Source: Enterococcus rotai (lineage in GTDB: Bacteria; Bacillota; Bacilli; Lactobacillales; Enterococcaceae). Taken from it: 64,000 bases of DNA. The translations under genes were made by a program, and so were the position numbers. Position 1 is the first letter of the stretch; each line of letters opens with the position of its first letter. The stretch spans positions 973,791 through 1,037,790 of the forward strand of contig NZ_CP013655.1 in assembly GCF_001465345.1 (NCBI RefSeq). The letters are read 5' to 3'. Shown here piece by piece: positions 16,904 to 26,100 of this stretch. The notes below the pieces were generated by a model. It made no database searches. It was not told the origin of the DNA and was given only the letters and a program-made list of their open reading frames with translations.

Positions 16904-17896
16904 TTATTTTTCATCCAATTTTCTAGTCGTCTTAAATTCTGTAAACTTCACTGGTAATATATGTTTCTTTTGTATAGCTAAGCTATCATCAAATTCCACT
17001 AACTCTTTCACACTTAAACGAGCAATCTCACGCACATCCTGAGACATTGTTGAAATAGTCAATGACTGATTAGAAAAGCTTCTAGCACCATCGAAACCAA
17101 CTAATTGTACATCTTCTGGAATCGACCACGGTAAATGTGCAAATGTATTAAAAACAAATTCTGCATATCGATCTGTTACAGTAAAAATCCCATCAAAAGG
17201 ACAATTCTCTGAAAATTTTTCAGTTAGAAATAGATCTAGTCTTTTGGGAAAATCAATTGAGTTTCCTTTATCTAAATAAACTTCATATTCCAATTCATTA
17301 TGAGTACAATAATCAATAAAACCATTCATTCGTTCAAAAATACCTAAATTATTGGGTAACTCTCTTAAAATTAACAGCAGTCGTTTTGATCCTCGTTTAT
17401 GCAATTCTTCTGCTGCTTGTCTAGCCCCACCAAAATTGTCACTTGTTATAAATGGAATAGCACTATTAAAATAACGCTCAATTGAAACAATCGGTATGTT
17501 TGAAATAAGATAGGGTTCTATATCACTGTAGGAAATAGTCAAAATTCCTTTGACTTTCTGTTCTTGCGCCATTTTTATATAGTCTAACTCTAAATTATAA
17601 TCATTTTGAGAATTACATAATAACATTTTAAAATTTTGAATTTGCAATTCTAACTGGATATAATAGGCCAATTCAGAAAAAAATGGCGTCCATATCGTTG
17701 GTAATATAAATACAATGATGTCACTTTCTTGTTTTTTTAATGATCTAGCCGCTTGATTTGGTATATAATTCAACTCTTCAATTGCTTTTTCTACTCTAGC
17801 AGCTAATTCTGGCTTGATTTTTACGTGATTGACATAATTGGATACAGTCCCTCTAGAGACGTTTGCTTTTTTTGCAACATCATTCATATTGACCAT
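16904..17896 (-). CDS. scrR: LacI-family sucrose operon repressor
   Basis: DNA-binding regulator of 330 aa. The N-terminal helix-turn-helix (MNDVAKKANVSRGTVSNYVN) has the LacI form, followed by the hinge helix (NQAARSLKKQ) and a periplasmic-binding-like sugar domain. It lies directly upstream of scrA on the same strand, and the two identical palindromes in the 117-bp gap are the expected targets. The ATG follows GAGGTGAAGG. The naming rests on context with scrA and scrB. Confidence 0.88.
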   Translation of the reverse strand: MVNMNDVAKKANVSRGTVSNYVNHVKIKPELAARVEKAIEELNYIPNQAARSLKKQESDIIVFILPTIWTPFFSELAYYIQLELQIQNFKMLLCNSQNDYNLELDYIKMAQEQKVKGILTISYSDIEPYLISNIPIVSIERYFNSAIPFITSDNFGGARQAAEELHKRGSKRLLLILRELPNNLGIFERMNGFIDYCTHNELEYEVYLDKGNSIDFPKRLDLFLTEKFSENCPFDGIFTVTDRYAEFVFNTFAHLPWSIPEDVQLVGFDGARSFSNQSLTISTMSQDVREIARLSVKELVEFDDSLAIQKKHILPVKFTEFKTTRKLDEK

Positions 17897-18237
17897 TTAC
17901 CTTCACCTCACTAGATAGTATATCATAATAAAAAATGTGGCATAATTATTTTAAGCTGCTATTCATATTCATTTGTTTAGTTTTTTTGGTATTTTACTGA
18001 AGCTTGCCAGGTAATAGTGAAAATTGGAACTTGTTTAAACTTTAGAAGCTGTCGTTATGAAATACTTGCTTATTCAGGCAATTAAAAAAGGCGTATTTAT
18101 CTAATTTAATAGACTATTGCGGAAGTTTACTTATTTGATATCTTTTAGGATATGTTTCTTGAAAACCAATAGGATAGCTAATTTCTATCTAACCAAAAGC
18201 TGAGTTAAACAAACCAATTATACTTGGCGCATTGCAA
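17897..18237. other. Intergenic region upstream of scrR
   Basis: AT-rich, with no coding sequence seen. It should hold the scrR promoter on the minus strand, but no clear -35/-10 pair stands out. Confidence 0.4.
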
Positions 18238-18547
18238 TGAATCTAAAAAATGATTGTCCGTATCCGCTCGCTTTACACTCAGGTCAAGGTTGGGTGTATC
18301 AGATAAAAACTTATGTCATAAACTGAAGAAACAGAACATTTTTCAAAGTCTGTCTCGAAAGGACAACAGTCTAGATAATTCAATCATGGAGAACTTCTTT
18401 AGTCTTCTAAAACAAGAAATTTATCACGGGAAAACCTATTCTAGTTTTGAAGAACTAAAAACGGGAATGGACACTTATATCTATTATTACCACAATGAAC
18501 GAATGAAACAGAAATCAGACTGGAAAAGCCTGTATAGTTTCGAATAA
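18238..18547 (+). pseudogene. IS3-family transposase OrfB, C-terminal remnant
   Basis: From an ATG at 18238 the frame reads NDCPYPLALHSGQGWVYQ, then a stop, and after a frameshift KKQNIFQSLSRKDNSLDNS, IMENFFSLLKQEIYHG and YIYYYHNERMKQK. These are the last third of an IS150-type DDE transposase. The family HSDQG is HSGQG here, so a catalytic Asp is lost. The Glu-bearing ENFF and the K/R of NERMK remain. The element start is missing. Confidence 0.85.
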
Positions 18548-18648
18548 CCGAAAATAAAGCAGTTTAATAACAAAAAAACGGAGTAGATTTCTCTACTCCG
18601 AAAAAGGTCTAACTTTTTATGGTCACTATACATGCCAGTAACTCTTTA

Positions 18649-18903
18649 TTATTCAAAGGAATTAAAATATTCTCCAGCCTTTTCTAATTCTTTATCATCA
18701 TACTTTTCATATTTCTTCGCTTCGTGAAGAATCTTTTTGATTTCATGAATTGCTTTTTTCTCTGCAAACCATTTTTTCATTTCATGTTTTTTGTCCACGT
18801 CTTCATCTAATGTGTCGATTTTTTCAAGATCAGTATCAAGCTTTTCTACAGTCACCACAATTTTTTCAAGAACTTTATCTTCTTTTTTTTCGTAATCTGT
18901 CAT
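18649..18903 (-). CDS. Small charged hypothetical protein
   Basis: 84 aa, very rich in Lys, Glu and Asp (MTDYEKKEDKVLEKIVVTVE...), predicted to be almost all helix and perhaps a coiled coil. No signal peptide or membrane segment. The ATG follows AAAGGTAGGTAG at good distance, which supports a real gene. No family is recognised. It sits alone between IS remnants. Confidence 0.55.
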   Translation of the reverse strand: MTDYEKKEDKVLEKIVVTVEKLDTDLEKIDTLDEDVDKKHEMKKWFAEKKAIHEIKKILHEAKKYEKYDDKELEKAGEYFNSFE

Positions 18904-18974
18904 ATTAAACTACCTACCTTTCTTTAATTAAGTCAATATTATCACATTTCTAGATTTTATGTTAGTAATTAATA

Positions 18975-19600
18975 TCAGTACATTGTATCAAATGGATCAC
19001 TCTCATAAGGGGAAACTAGACCAATTACTGTTAACAATGGTGAATGCTTTTCACCCATGTATGGCAAGCCTGCTGTTGTAGAAGCTGAACTAATTAGGTT
19101 TGTTTTACCTATTGGTTATATATATATGTTCCAGATGAATTAGTCGTATTTGTGTTCCCTGTAGAATTAGAACTATAGTTCCTTTAGTTTTAATAGTTAA
19201 AACAATCGTTTTTTCTGCTAAATAACGTTTTTAACTAGTACGTGTTGTTGCTTCTAGACAATATCTAATTTGATGAACACCTGGTTCAGCTAAAGTACTG
19301 CTTAATTGGTATACTTGAATAGGATCTCCGATAACTTCGAAGCCAGCTTTTAACCCATCAGCATTTTCAAATGTTGCCCAGTTTAAAATATCTTCTTCGG
19401 TTAATTTGTCACCAACGTACATTGTTTTATATGAAACATTAATAGTCGGTTTAAGTTCTTCTGAAGAACTAAAGCTTGTTGACTCTGTACTTGAAGACTC
19501 GTTTCCGCCTAAGGACGAAGATTTTACAAGTTCTAGTGCACTATTGATAGCATCAATGTGTCCCAGTAAAGTAGTCTCTGAAATATTGGAACTGGTATAA
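18975..19600 (-). pseudogene. LPxxG-anchored surface protein, 3' end, decayed and IS-interrupted
   Basis: From 19600 leftward one frame reads a Ser/Thr-rich linker (ESSSTESTSFSSSEELKP), then an Ig-like repeat (PTINVSYKTMYVGDKLTEED ... GVHQIRY). A TAA at 19231 interrupts the frame, which goes on as AEKTIVLTIKTKGT. Two frameshifts later comes GKTNLISSASTTAGLPYMGE, then a short tail ending at 18975. LPYMGE looks like a cell-wall sorting signal with Met in place of Thr. The 5' part is cut off at about 19600 where an IS3-type element begins. Confidence 0.7.
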
Positions 19601-20222
19601 TAAACTGGACAGAGAGAAAAGAGAAAGCGAGGAAAATTCCTATGTCCAGACGTTCATTTGATAAAGCATTCAAAACAGCTGCAGTAAAATTAATTATTGA
19701 AGAAAGTTTTTCAGTTAATGAAGTGAGTGTTCAATTAGGTCTCCACGCCAATAGTTTGTACCGTTGGGTTCAAGAATACGAAAAATATGGAGATAGTGTG
19801 TTTCCCGGGAAAGGAAGCGCGCTTTTTGATGCTCAGTATGAAATAAAAAAGCTGGAACAAGAAAATCGTTATTTAGGGGAGGAGCTTGAACTGTTAAAAA
19901 AGTTCAGGGTATTCTTGAAGCCAAGCAAGAAATACGATTTCAATTCTTGAAAGACAATAAAGAGACAGTAAACATTCAACGGGCTTGTCAAACACTCAAT
20001 GTTTCAAAATCTGGTTTTTATGAATTTCTCAAAAGAAAACCCTCAAAAAGAAAACGGGAAAATCAACTGCTTAAAGAAGAGATTGGTGTTATTTTTCATG
20101 AACATCATGGACGATATGGAACCATTCGAATCGTTAAAGTCTTAAAAGAAAGAGGGCTAATTGTTTACAGAAAATGCGTGGGAAAACTTCTCCATGAAAT
20201 GGGTTATATGCGAAAGGCAGGA
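19601..20222 (+). mobile_element. Partial IS3-family insertion sequence (5' part)
   Basis: Contains orfA and the first half of orfB of an IS150-like element, with its left end inside the surface-protein remnant. Similarity to the transposase stops at about 20222, after the residues GYMRKAG. A matching orfB 3' part occurs 1.4 kb upstream at 18238-18547, in the same orientation but in the wrong order, so it comes from rearrangement or a second copy. Confidence 0.75.
19642..19950 (+). CDS. IS3-family transposase OrfA
   Basis: 102 aa. The N-terminal helix-turn-helix (FDKAFKTAAVKLIIEESFSV, NEVSVQLGLHANSLYRWVQE) binds the element ends. A leucine-zipper region follows (IKKLEQENRYLGEELELLKK). The AAAAAAG run near 19895 is the kind of slippery site used for -1 frameshifting into OrfB. 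OrfA itself looks intact, but the element lacks the catalytic half of OrfB. Confidence 0.85.
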   Translation: MSRRSFDKAFKTAAVKLIIEESFSVNEVSVQLGLHANSLYRWVQEYEKYGDSVFPGKGSALFDAQYEIKKLEQENRYLGEELELLKKFRVFLKPSKKYDFNS

Positions 20223-20276
20223 CATATAAGTGGCTGCAATCATATTTTTACCATATGTGATTGTAAAACCTTTTAA
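19947..20276 (+). pseudogene. IS3-family transposase OrfB, truncated
   Basis: Starts in the -1 frame relative to OrfA. It shows the HTH_21 region (NIQRACQTLNVSKSGFYEFL) and HEHHGRYGTIRIVKVLKERG. After KAG at about residue 93 the sequence leaves the family, and a stop follows at 20276. The DDE catalytic domain is absent. Confidence 0.85.
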
Positions 20277-20604
20277 AATTAAATTCTTAATCTATAAAAT
20301 TAATCATGGACTTTTCGCTCACTTCTAACTAATTTAATTAAATAATAAGTTCGTAAATACTATTAAATTAATAAGATAAGTAAACTTAAAGATTCAATGA
20401 TATTTATGTTTTGATATTTTAATTTGTACTCAAAACAGAGGACGAGAATGCAAGGAAGGACTAAGGTATCAGCTAATATGTTTTGATGTTCGTCGAATTT
20501 CTTTTTTTAGGTGCGATTTCTTTCAATATTCTTATTCCTTCTTAAAGATATCCGTTACAGATTCTGGTTGATAAAATCCATATGAACGAACATAAGCTAC
20601 TTTT
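20277..20604. other. Intergenic region without recognisable genes
   Basis: AT-rich sequence between the truncated IS and a small membrane-protein gene. No coding frame or clear hairpin was found. Confidence 0.4.
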
Positions 20605-20811
20605 TTATGAAAAAACATTACTAATAAATAGTAGTCCGAAACCGACTAACATAATAACAGTTCCCCAAAGAATTTGAGAGAACATGCTTCTATCCCCAAA
20701 ATATGCTCGAAGTAAAATAAATTTTTTTCCAAAGATAAAAATAAACAATCCTATTATAAAGAGAATTACACCCGCTATAACAAGAGGGTTTGTTGTATAT
20801 CCATTGTTCAT
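20605..20811 (-). CDS. Small two-helix membrane protein, unknown function
   Basis: 68 aa with two hydrophobic helices (PLVIAGVILFIIGLFIFIFG and QILWGTVIMLVGFGLLFISN) joined by a short basic loop. The ATG follows AAGGGTGGTG. Proteins of this size and form are common in Bacillota and mostly uncharacterised. Confidence 0.55.
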   Translation of the reverse strand: MNNGYTTNPLVIAGVILFIIGLFIFIFGKKFILLRAYFGDRSMFSQILWGTVIMLVGFGLLFISNVFS

Positions 20812-21202
20812 ATTAATTCACCACCCTTTAAAATTGAAGTATTTCATTTTTTTATTTTATACAAAGCTAAAAAGTATCATCTGATCAAAACCTGTCGGTT
20901 ACCAGAATTTTTGGTCCACCAAATTGTTTCGTTCATTGTCTTAATAAAGTATACATTGATTGAGTATTACTCTTTTTGTAATGCTAAACCGTCTACATCA
21001 ATGGTACGATACAGATAATGTTGTTTCTCGATTCGTTTAATATAGGATTTATTCACTGTCCATAATAATCCTATTTTTTTGAATTCTTTTCTTTAAAATA
21101 CTCTATTTTCATTGCTCCAAGCTATCTTTCTCAATATTTTGTACTAAAACAAACTTATTAGAAAATTTTTGCAATAACACTAGACCATTGTGCTTTTAAT
21201 TT
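20812..21202. other. Intergenic region without recognisable genes
   Basis: No supported coding sequence, RNA or repeat was seen. Short broken frames only. Confidence 0.4.
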
Positions 21203-21580
21203 TTATTTTTCTATTTCTGCTTTCACGTCACTTGGAACTTCATTTTCTGTGATTTGGGTAGGAGCATTCACCCTTTTTTTACTTATTTCTGCTTTTATAT
21301 ACGTTCCAGGTTCAAATGATTTAGGGTCTTTACCCGCTATCTCAAAATCCAATTTTTGTTTATCACCGTTTGCTTTTACAAAAGTAACCGTATAATTATA
21401 AGAATAGCTATCTCCTATTTCAGTTCCTTTATCATCTTTTGTTGGCTCCTTAACAGGAATTTCTAATGGTGTGATAGCGTAGGCTGTAGAAGTCTTATAT
21501 GTGTCATTATAATAGTTAAAACCAAAATAAGACACTATACCTAGTAGAATAATGCTTATTAATCCTAAAATTTTACTCAT
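21203..21580 (-). CDS. YxeA-family (DUF1093) secreted or membrane-anchored protein
   Basis: 125 aa. An N-terminal hydrophobic helix (ILGLISIILLGIVSYFGF) acts as signal or anchor. The family core follows: YYNDTYKTSTAYAITPLEIP, YSYNYTVTFVKANGDKQKLD and a C-terminal KAEISKKRVNAPTQI. YxeA proteins are small envelope proteins of unknown role. The start at 21580 is chosen because AGGAAGGTG lies 7 bases upstream; the upstream extension has no binding site. Confidence 0.75.
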   Translation of the reverse strand: MSKILGLISIILLGIVSYFGFNYYNDTYKTSTAYAITPLEIPVKEPTKDDKGTEIGDSYSYNYTVTFVKANGDKQKLDFEIAGKDPKSFEPGTYIKAEISKKRVNAPTQITENEVPSDVKAEIEK

Positions 21581-21776
21581 AAATTTCACCTTCCTATATT
21601 TTTTATTTACTCTAACATTTATTAATACCTTATTGCCATTTAAATATCTAACATTATTGTCACTTATTTGTGACAATGGTCCAGTGATTCATTTAACTAC
21701 AAAAAATTGTTATATAATGGTGTTGGCTAAAAACCTAAATAGAATTCTCAATATCTTTTCTTTCATTTTTACTATT

Positions 21777-21848
21777 TTAATAAGTTGTTGAAGAAATTGT
21801 ATCTTTAGTTCCTTTATTTTTAATAGTTAAAGTAATCGCTTTTTCAGC
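21777..21848 (-). pseudogene. Second surface-protein Ig-like fragment
   Basis: Minus-strand frame AEKAITLTIKNKGTKDTISS, then TTY and a stop. It matches AEKTIVLTIKTKGT of the decayed surface-protein gene at 18975-19600, at DNA level too (CTTTA-TTTTAATAGTTAAA). It is a leftover copy of the same Ig-like repeat. Confidence 0.55.
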
Positions 21849-22070
21849 TTGGAGTATTACTATCGCCTATAATAAAAACACTTTTTTACTTGGATAACAT
21901 TATTGATTATAAAGAATCTCCGTTTTTCCAATTATTTTATGCATATAATTTAGTAGAAATCACATTCAATCTCCAACGCAAGCAAAATCCAAAGAATTCT
22001 CCTTCATTTGTCAAACTTGTCCATTTTTCCGGCCAAAATTTGACTCTTTAAATTGTTCGAAAAAATTCTA

Positions 22071-22100
22071 TTGACTATTCCAATCCCTTTACGTTAGAAT
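22071..22100 (+). promoter_or_regulatory. Plus-strand promoter entering the first small-RNA unit
   Basis: TTGACT, 18-bp spacer and TAGAAT. Transcription from about 22107 would run antisense to the minus-strand RNA unit A and could end at the terminator at 22311-22344. Confidence 0.5.
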
Positions 22101-22117
22101 AAATTTACAACATAAAA

Positions 22118-22222
22118 TAAAAAAGGCGCCCTGTCAGAAGACGGACATCTTCTAAACAGAGCCCTGTATTATCAGCCAAAACTAATAATACAAGTTGCCT
22201 CGCCAATAATCTCTTATTGACT
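22118..22222 (-). ncRNA. Candidate small RNA, unit A
   Basis: On the minus strand a promoter (TTGGAA at 22253-22258, 18-bp spacer, TACAAT at 22229-22234) precedes GGCAACTTG, a hairpin ATTATTAG/CTGATAAT, and a second GC-rich hairpin (GGGCTCTGT...ACAGGGCGCC with inner GAAGATG/CGTCTTC). A run of T's follows, a good terminator. No reading frame of note. The 5' GGCAACTTG equals that of the Fst RNA I at 1659. The function is unknown. Confidence 0.55.
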
Positions 22223-22310
22223 AACCTTATTGTACTAAAAGTAAGAACGGATTTCCAATCTTTTTTGCTTACTTCATAACGTTAGTGAATGGTTATTTAA
22301 CGATCGCTTC

Positions 22311-22344
22311 ATGGTATTAGTAGCTGACTAATATCATTTTTTTG
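22311..22344 (+). terminator. Plus-strand terminator hairpin of unit A
   Basis: ATGGTATTAG pairs with CTAATATCAT and is followed by TTTTTTT. It is repeated in unit B. Confidence 0.7.
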
Positions 22345-22377
22345 TGTTTAATATCAGGTAATTAGAGCGAAAAACAA

Positions 22378-22459
22378 AATAAAAAGGCACTCTGCAAAAG
22401 GACGGACATCCTCTTACAGAGCCTCATATTATCAGCCAAAACTAATAATATAAGTTGCC
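22378..22459 (-). ncRNA. Candidate small RNA, unit B
   Basis: A close copy of unit A: GGGCAACTT, ATTATTAG/CTGATAAT hairpin, then GGCTCTGT...GCAGAGTGCC with GAGGATG/GTCCTTT inside, and a T-run. Changes in the second hairpin occur on both arms. A weaker promoter (TTGAGT, 16 bp, TATGAA) lies upstream. The function is unknown. Confidence 0.5.
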
Positions 22460-22577
22460 CAAGTCAATATTTTCATATCGACTCTTCCATTTTACTCAAT
22501 TTTTGTAAGAAATACTAGTACTTTTTACAGATTTGAGTAGGTTGAAGCAGTTGGTGGTTATTTGTTGCACTTTTGCA

Positions 22578-22611
22578 CGGTATTAGTTGGTAGCTAATGC
22601 CGTATTTTTTT
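22578..22611 (+). terminator. Plus-strand terminator hairpin of unit B
   Basis: CGGTATTAG pairs with CTAATGCCG, then ATTTTTTT. Base changes relative to unit A keep the stem paired. Confidence 0.7.
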
Positions 22612-23120
22612 CGCTCTTTTTATAAATAGCAAGCACCGCTCTCTCCTTTTTCAATACGATATTTTCGTATTGGCATTCTACCAATTGGTGCTTGCGAGCG
22701 GATATTTCTAAAATCGATCACTACCATGCTTTTCACCATTCGATCTAAAAAGGCAGCCAAGTCAATGCGTACAATTAAGTAAGAATCAGAAAATAAGATT
22801 TATTCATTTACCCGATTGAATGGTGCAATGTAACGATTGATTTTTAGTCTATCCGTAGTCTTAACGATCTGCCTGGCGGATGATGGGTCGTTAAGTAAAA
22901 AATCCGCAGGCCTGCAGAACCTGCGAATTTCAAATAGCTGTTTATCGTTCAGAAACATCCAACCATTTTTCTACTATCACATGATAAACAGCTGTTTGTT
23001 TTTTACTTGTTTATAAAATAAATAACGTTTTAGTCCCTGTGATATATAAGCACTAAAATTGTTACTTTATTCCCCGTTTCAAGTTTTTGATTAACCCTCT
23101 TGTACTCTTACTAAATTTTG
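22612..23120. other. Intergenic region downstream of the subtilase gene
   Basis: No genes. It holds several inverted repeats. CAAGCACC (22630) pairs with GGTGCTTG (22687) around an inner CAATACGA/TCGTATTG stem. CTTAACGA/TCGTTAAG lies at 22859-22894. A long-loop AAATAGCTGTTTATC/GATAAACAGCTGTTT stem followed by GTTTTTTA lies at 22932-23005. Confidence 0.5.
22897..22926 (-). terminator. Likely terminator of the subtilase gene
   Basis: On the minus strand TCGCAGG pairs with CCTGCGGA around TTCTGCAGG and is followed by TTTTTTAC. It lies about 200 bases past the stop codon. Confidence 0.6.
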
Positions 23121-26100
23121 TTATTCTTTCTGTCTTCTTCTGAAGTAATATCCACATACTAGAAGAATAAGAGCAACGCCAATGAGCCTTATTGCATTCT
23201 TCTGAGCTTCTCCTGTTTTCGGATAAGTACTACGTTCTTTTTTAGTTTGATCTGTTATTCCATAGCTTTTAACTGAAGAGTTTGTCGCACCTTGAACAGC
23301 TGACGGATTCGCTGATGATGTTCCCGTTTGTTGTACTTGCTCCGAACTGTTACTTCCATCAGATTGCTTCGTACTACCCGATGTCTCTGTCGACGACTTA
23401 TCTGATTGAGTATTCTCTGTAGAATCGGTCGGTTTTTCTGGTTTTGGTAATGATATAACTGCTTTGACAATCTCGCTCTCATTCCCAGCAGCATCGTAGC
23501 TTTGAGCCCAGATTTCGGTTGCTTTTGCTTGCTCAAATGGCACTGTATACGGTTGATAACTGACGCCCTTATCCAGACTATAACGAAGATGGGTATAACG
23601 ATTTTGTTCTTCTGTTAATTCTTTGTCATACGTAATTACAACTTGTACAGGAAGTGTCGCGTTCTGGCTCCGCGTTTTAGCATTAATGGTTATAATCGGT
23701 TTCGCCGCAATGTTACTTTGAATATTATTCACTTCATAAGTTGTTATGTCGGACTTGTTGCCATACTGGTCTACTGCATAAAAGTATACTTTTTGATTTG
23801 TTACAACAGCTATTTCATCTGTATAACGGTCATAACGTTCAGTATCAAAACTATAATAGATTGTGGTCTTCGGTTCGGCAGTAGCTTTTAGTTTAACGGC
23901 TTGATTTGTTACGGTTTTATTATTTGCCGTGACAATGGGTACTTTTGGTGCTTGATTGCTATAAAAGACTGAAACAGCTTTACTTGTTGTATTTCCAATA
24001 CTATCTGTTAATCCAACTTGTAGATGATTCTCTCCTTCGATTACAGGAACTTCATAATCAAATGCAGCTGCTGGTTTGCCCTCAAAAAATTTCTCATCAA
24101 ACGTATCATAATTGACATCCGAATAAATGTTTTCGTTATTTACAAAGAGTTTGTACCCTGAAAAATTATCTGAAATTGAGCCTTTTAAATGAAACGGATT
24201 TACATTCGTATAGACTGAATAATTTCCTTTTTCATCTATTGTCAAGTTATCCATTTGCAAGGTCGGCAAAACAGTATCAACGACTACATAGTATCCTTCA
24301 TTGACAAAAGGATTTCCATTATTTTTTTGGTCCGATTGGATATAAAATGCTAGGCTTTGTTTTCCTTGTTTTAGCTTAATAGGGAAACTAAAGGTCAATG
24401 TATCGGGATCATAAGAAACCTCTTGTTTGTTGATTGTAAAATGATCGACCTTTTCACGCAAACGTCCTTTGATTGTATAAGTTTCTGCCGCTGAATCATA
24501 ATCAGAGTTGCCCACACCAACGATAGTGATATTACTTACATTAATATTTTCTAATACAAGAATCTCTCTTTGCTGGTAGCTTGAGGTTGTAATAATTCGT
24601 TTTTCTACGGTTTGATTCCCGTGCTCATCTGTCGCATAAATCGAAATTAAATTTTGACCATGAACCAATTCTATATCTGTTTTAAAGTGACCATCTGCTT
24701 GAATTAGAGATGTCAAATCAACTTTTTGACTGCTACTTGTCTGCTCTATTTCTAGTTTTTTCGTTGTTTTGCCTGTTGTTCCATTCAAGGTATATGTCGA
24801 TTGATTCGTTATACTATTTTCTTCTACGGGATCCGTAATGGATAACTCAGGCAATTTGCTATATACAGTGATCGGAACTTCTTTAATAATAGTTTGATCC
24901 TCACTATCCGTAGAAAAGACAATCGTTTTAGTGTCATTTGTCACAGGAACAGCCACTTCAAATAACTGTTCATTTTTTGTCGCTTTAACTCCGTTAACGA
25001 ATAATTCCTGAGGATATGAACCATTGATCAACAATGTTTGATTCGTGATTGAAAAATTAGCGGTATTGCTTGTAATCACTTGATCTTCAACTAGATTGAA
25101 AAGGACTAACCCAGCCTTTGTCCCTTGTTGTATCAACTGATTTCGATAAGCATAATTTCCTGCATAATCCGTAATCAGCAGTTCTACTTGATTCTGACCT
25201 TCGCTCGGTTGCTGAGATGCGACGAGCGGAATCGAAACAGGTCCTGATGTTTGATTGCTAAGATCATACGTTTCGATTCTTCCGTTAACAGAAACAGTGA
25301 CTGCTCTTAAATCTACACCACTTAATTCATCAGTCAGATTTACATTTAATTTTGCTGTTGGATTAGCATTATCGAAGCCTATTTGCTCAATCGTTGGTTC
25401 GACAGTATCGACTTTTATTGGCAGATACATTTCTTGAGGTTTCGCATCAGCAATATCGGCCTTAGCGACTACTTTCATTTGATATTGTCCATCTGGTACG
25501 ACTTCATTTTTTCCAGTTTTCAAATTAAATGTGGTGCCATCCCAATTAGCACTTGTAATCGTATGAGACGTAAAGCGCCCCATGCTAGAATTAAATGTGT
25601 CTTTACGAATTCCTTTTTCCTCAGCCAAACGTCGAATTACTTTTTTATCGGAATCTACAATTTCATACGTAACACTTTTAGCATTTCGTAAAAAGTTTAA
25701 GGTTGGTTTTGCTTCATCTTTACGACCATCTTTATTTGGAGAAATAGCAACTAAATCAGGATCAATCGTATTATTTTTCAAACCTAAGAAAGTATTGTTC
25801 TTATCTGTAAAAAAACCAAATCCTTGAATTGACGCTGCGTCATAGATTGGTGCATCAATCACAGATGCTAAACTATAATCCCCATAAAATCCAACAAATG
25901 GCATGGTTAAATCTGGTTGAGTGTCACTTGTAAATCCGATGTAGCCTTCTACAAATTGTTGTTTCGACAACGAATTGGGTAAGCTTAATTTGAGCTGAAT
26001 CGTTTGTGTTTGACCTGGTTGTATCGTTACTTTATTCTGACTCGCTAGCATTTTCGCATCTTTTATTTTGGTTTCATAGACCTCAGCAGTACTGGTTTGT

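Larger units (their letters stand above)
22113..22611. repeat. Tandem pair of diverged structured RNA units
   Basis: Two units of about 230-240 bp follow each other. Each starts with a conserved 80-bp block (22118-22199 and 22378-22459) and ends with a conserved plus-strand hairpin (22311-22344 and 22578-22611). The sequence in between has diverged. Conservation is in the hairpins and not in any reading frame, which points to RNA function. Confidence 0.6.

Noticed and set aside
19601-20276. A complete, active insertion sequence
   Set aside because: The catalytic half of OrfB and the right end are missing.
22931-23005. A riboswitch in the region downstream of the subtilase gene
   Set aside because: There is a long-loop inverted repeat with a T-run, but no gene follows on that strand and no known aptamer core is seen.
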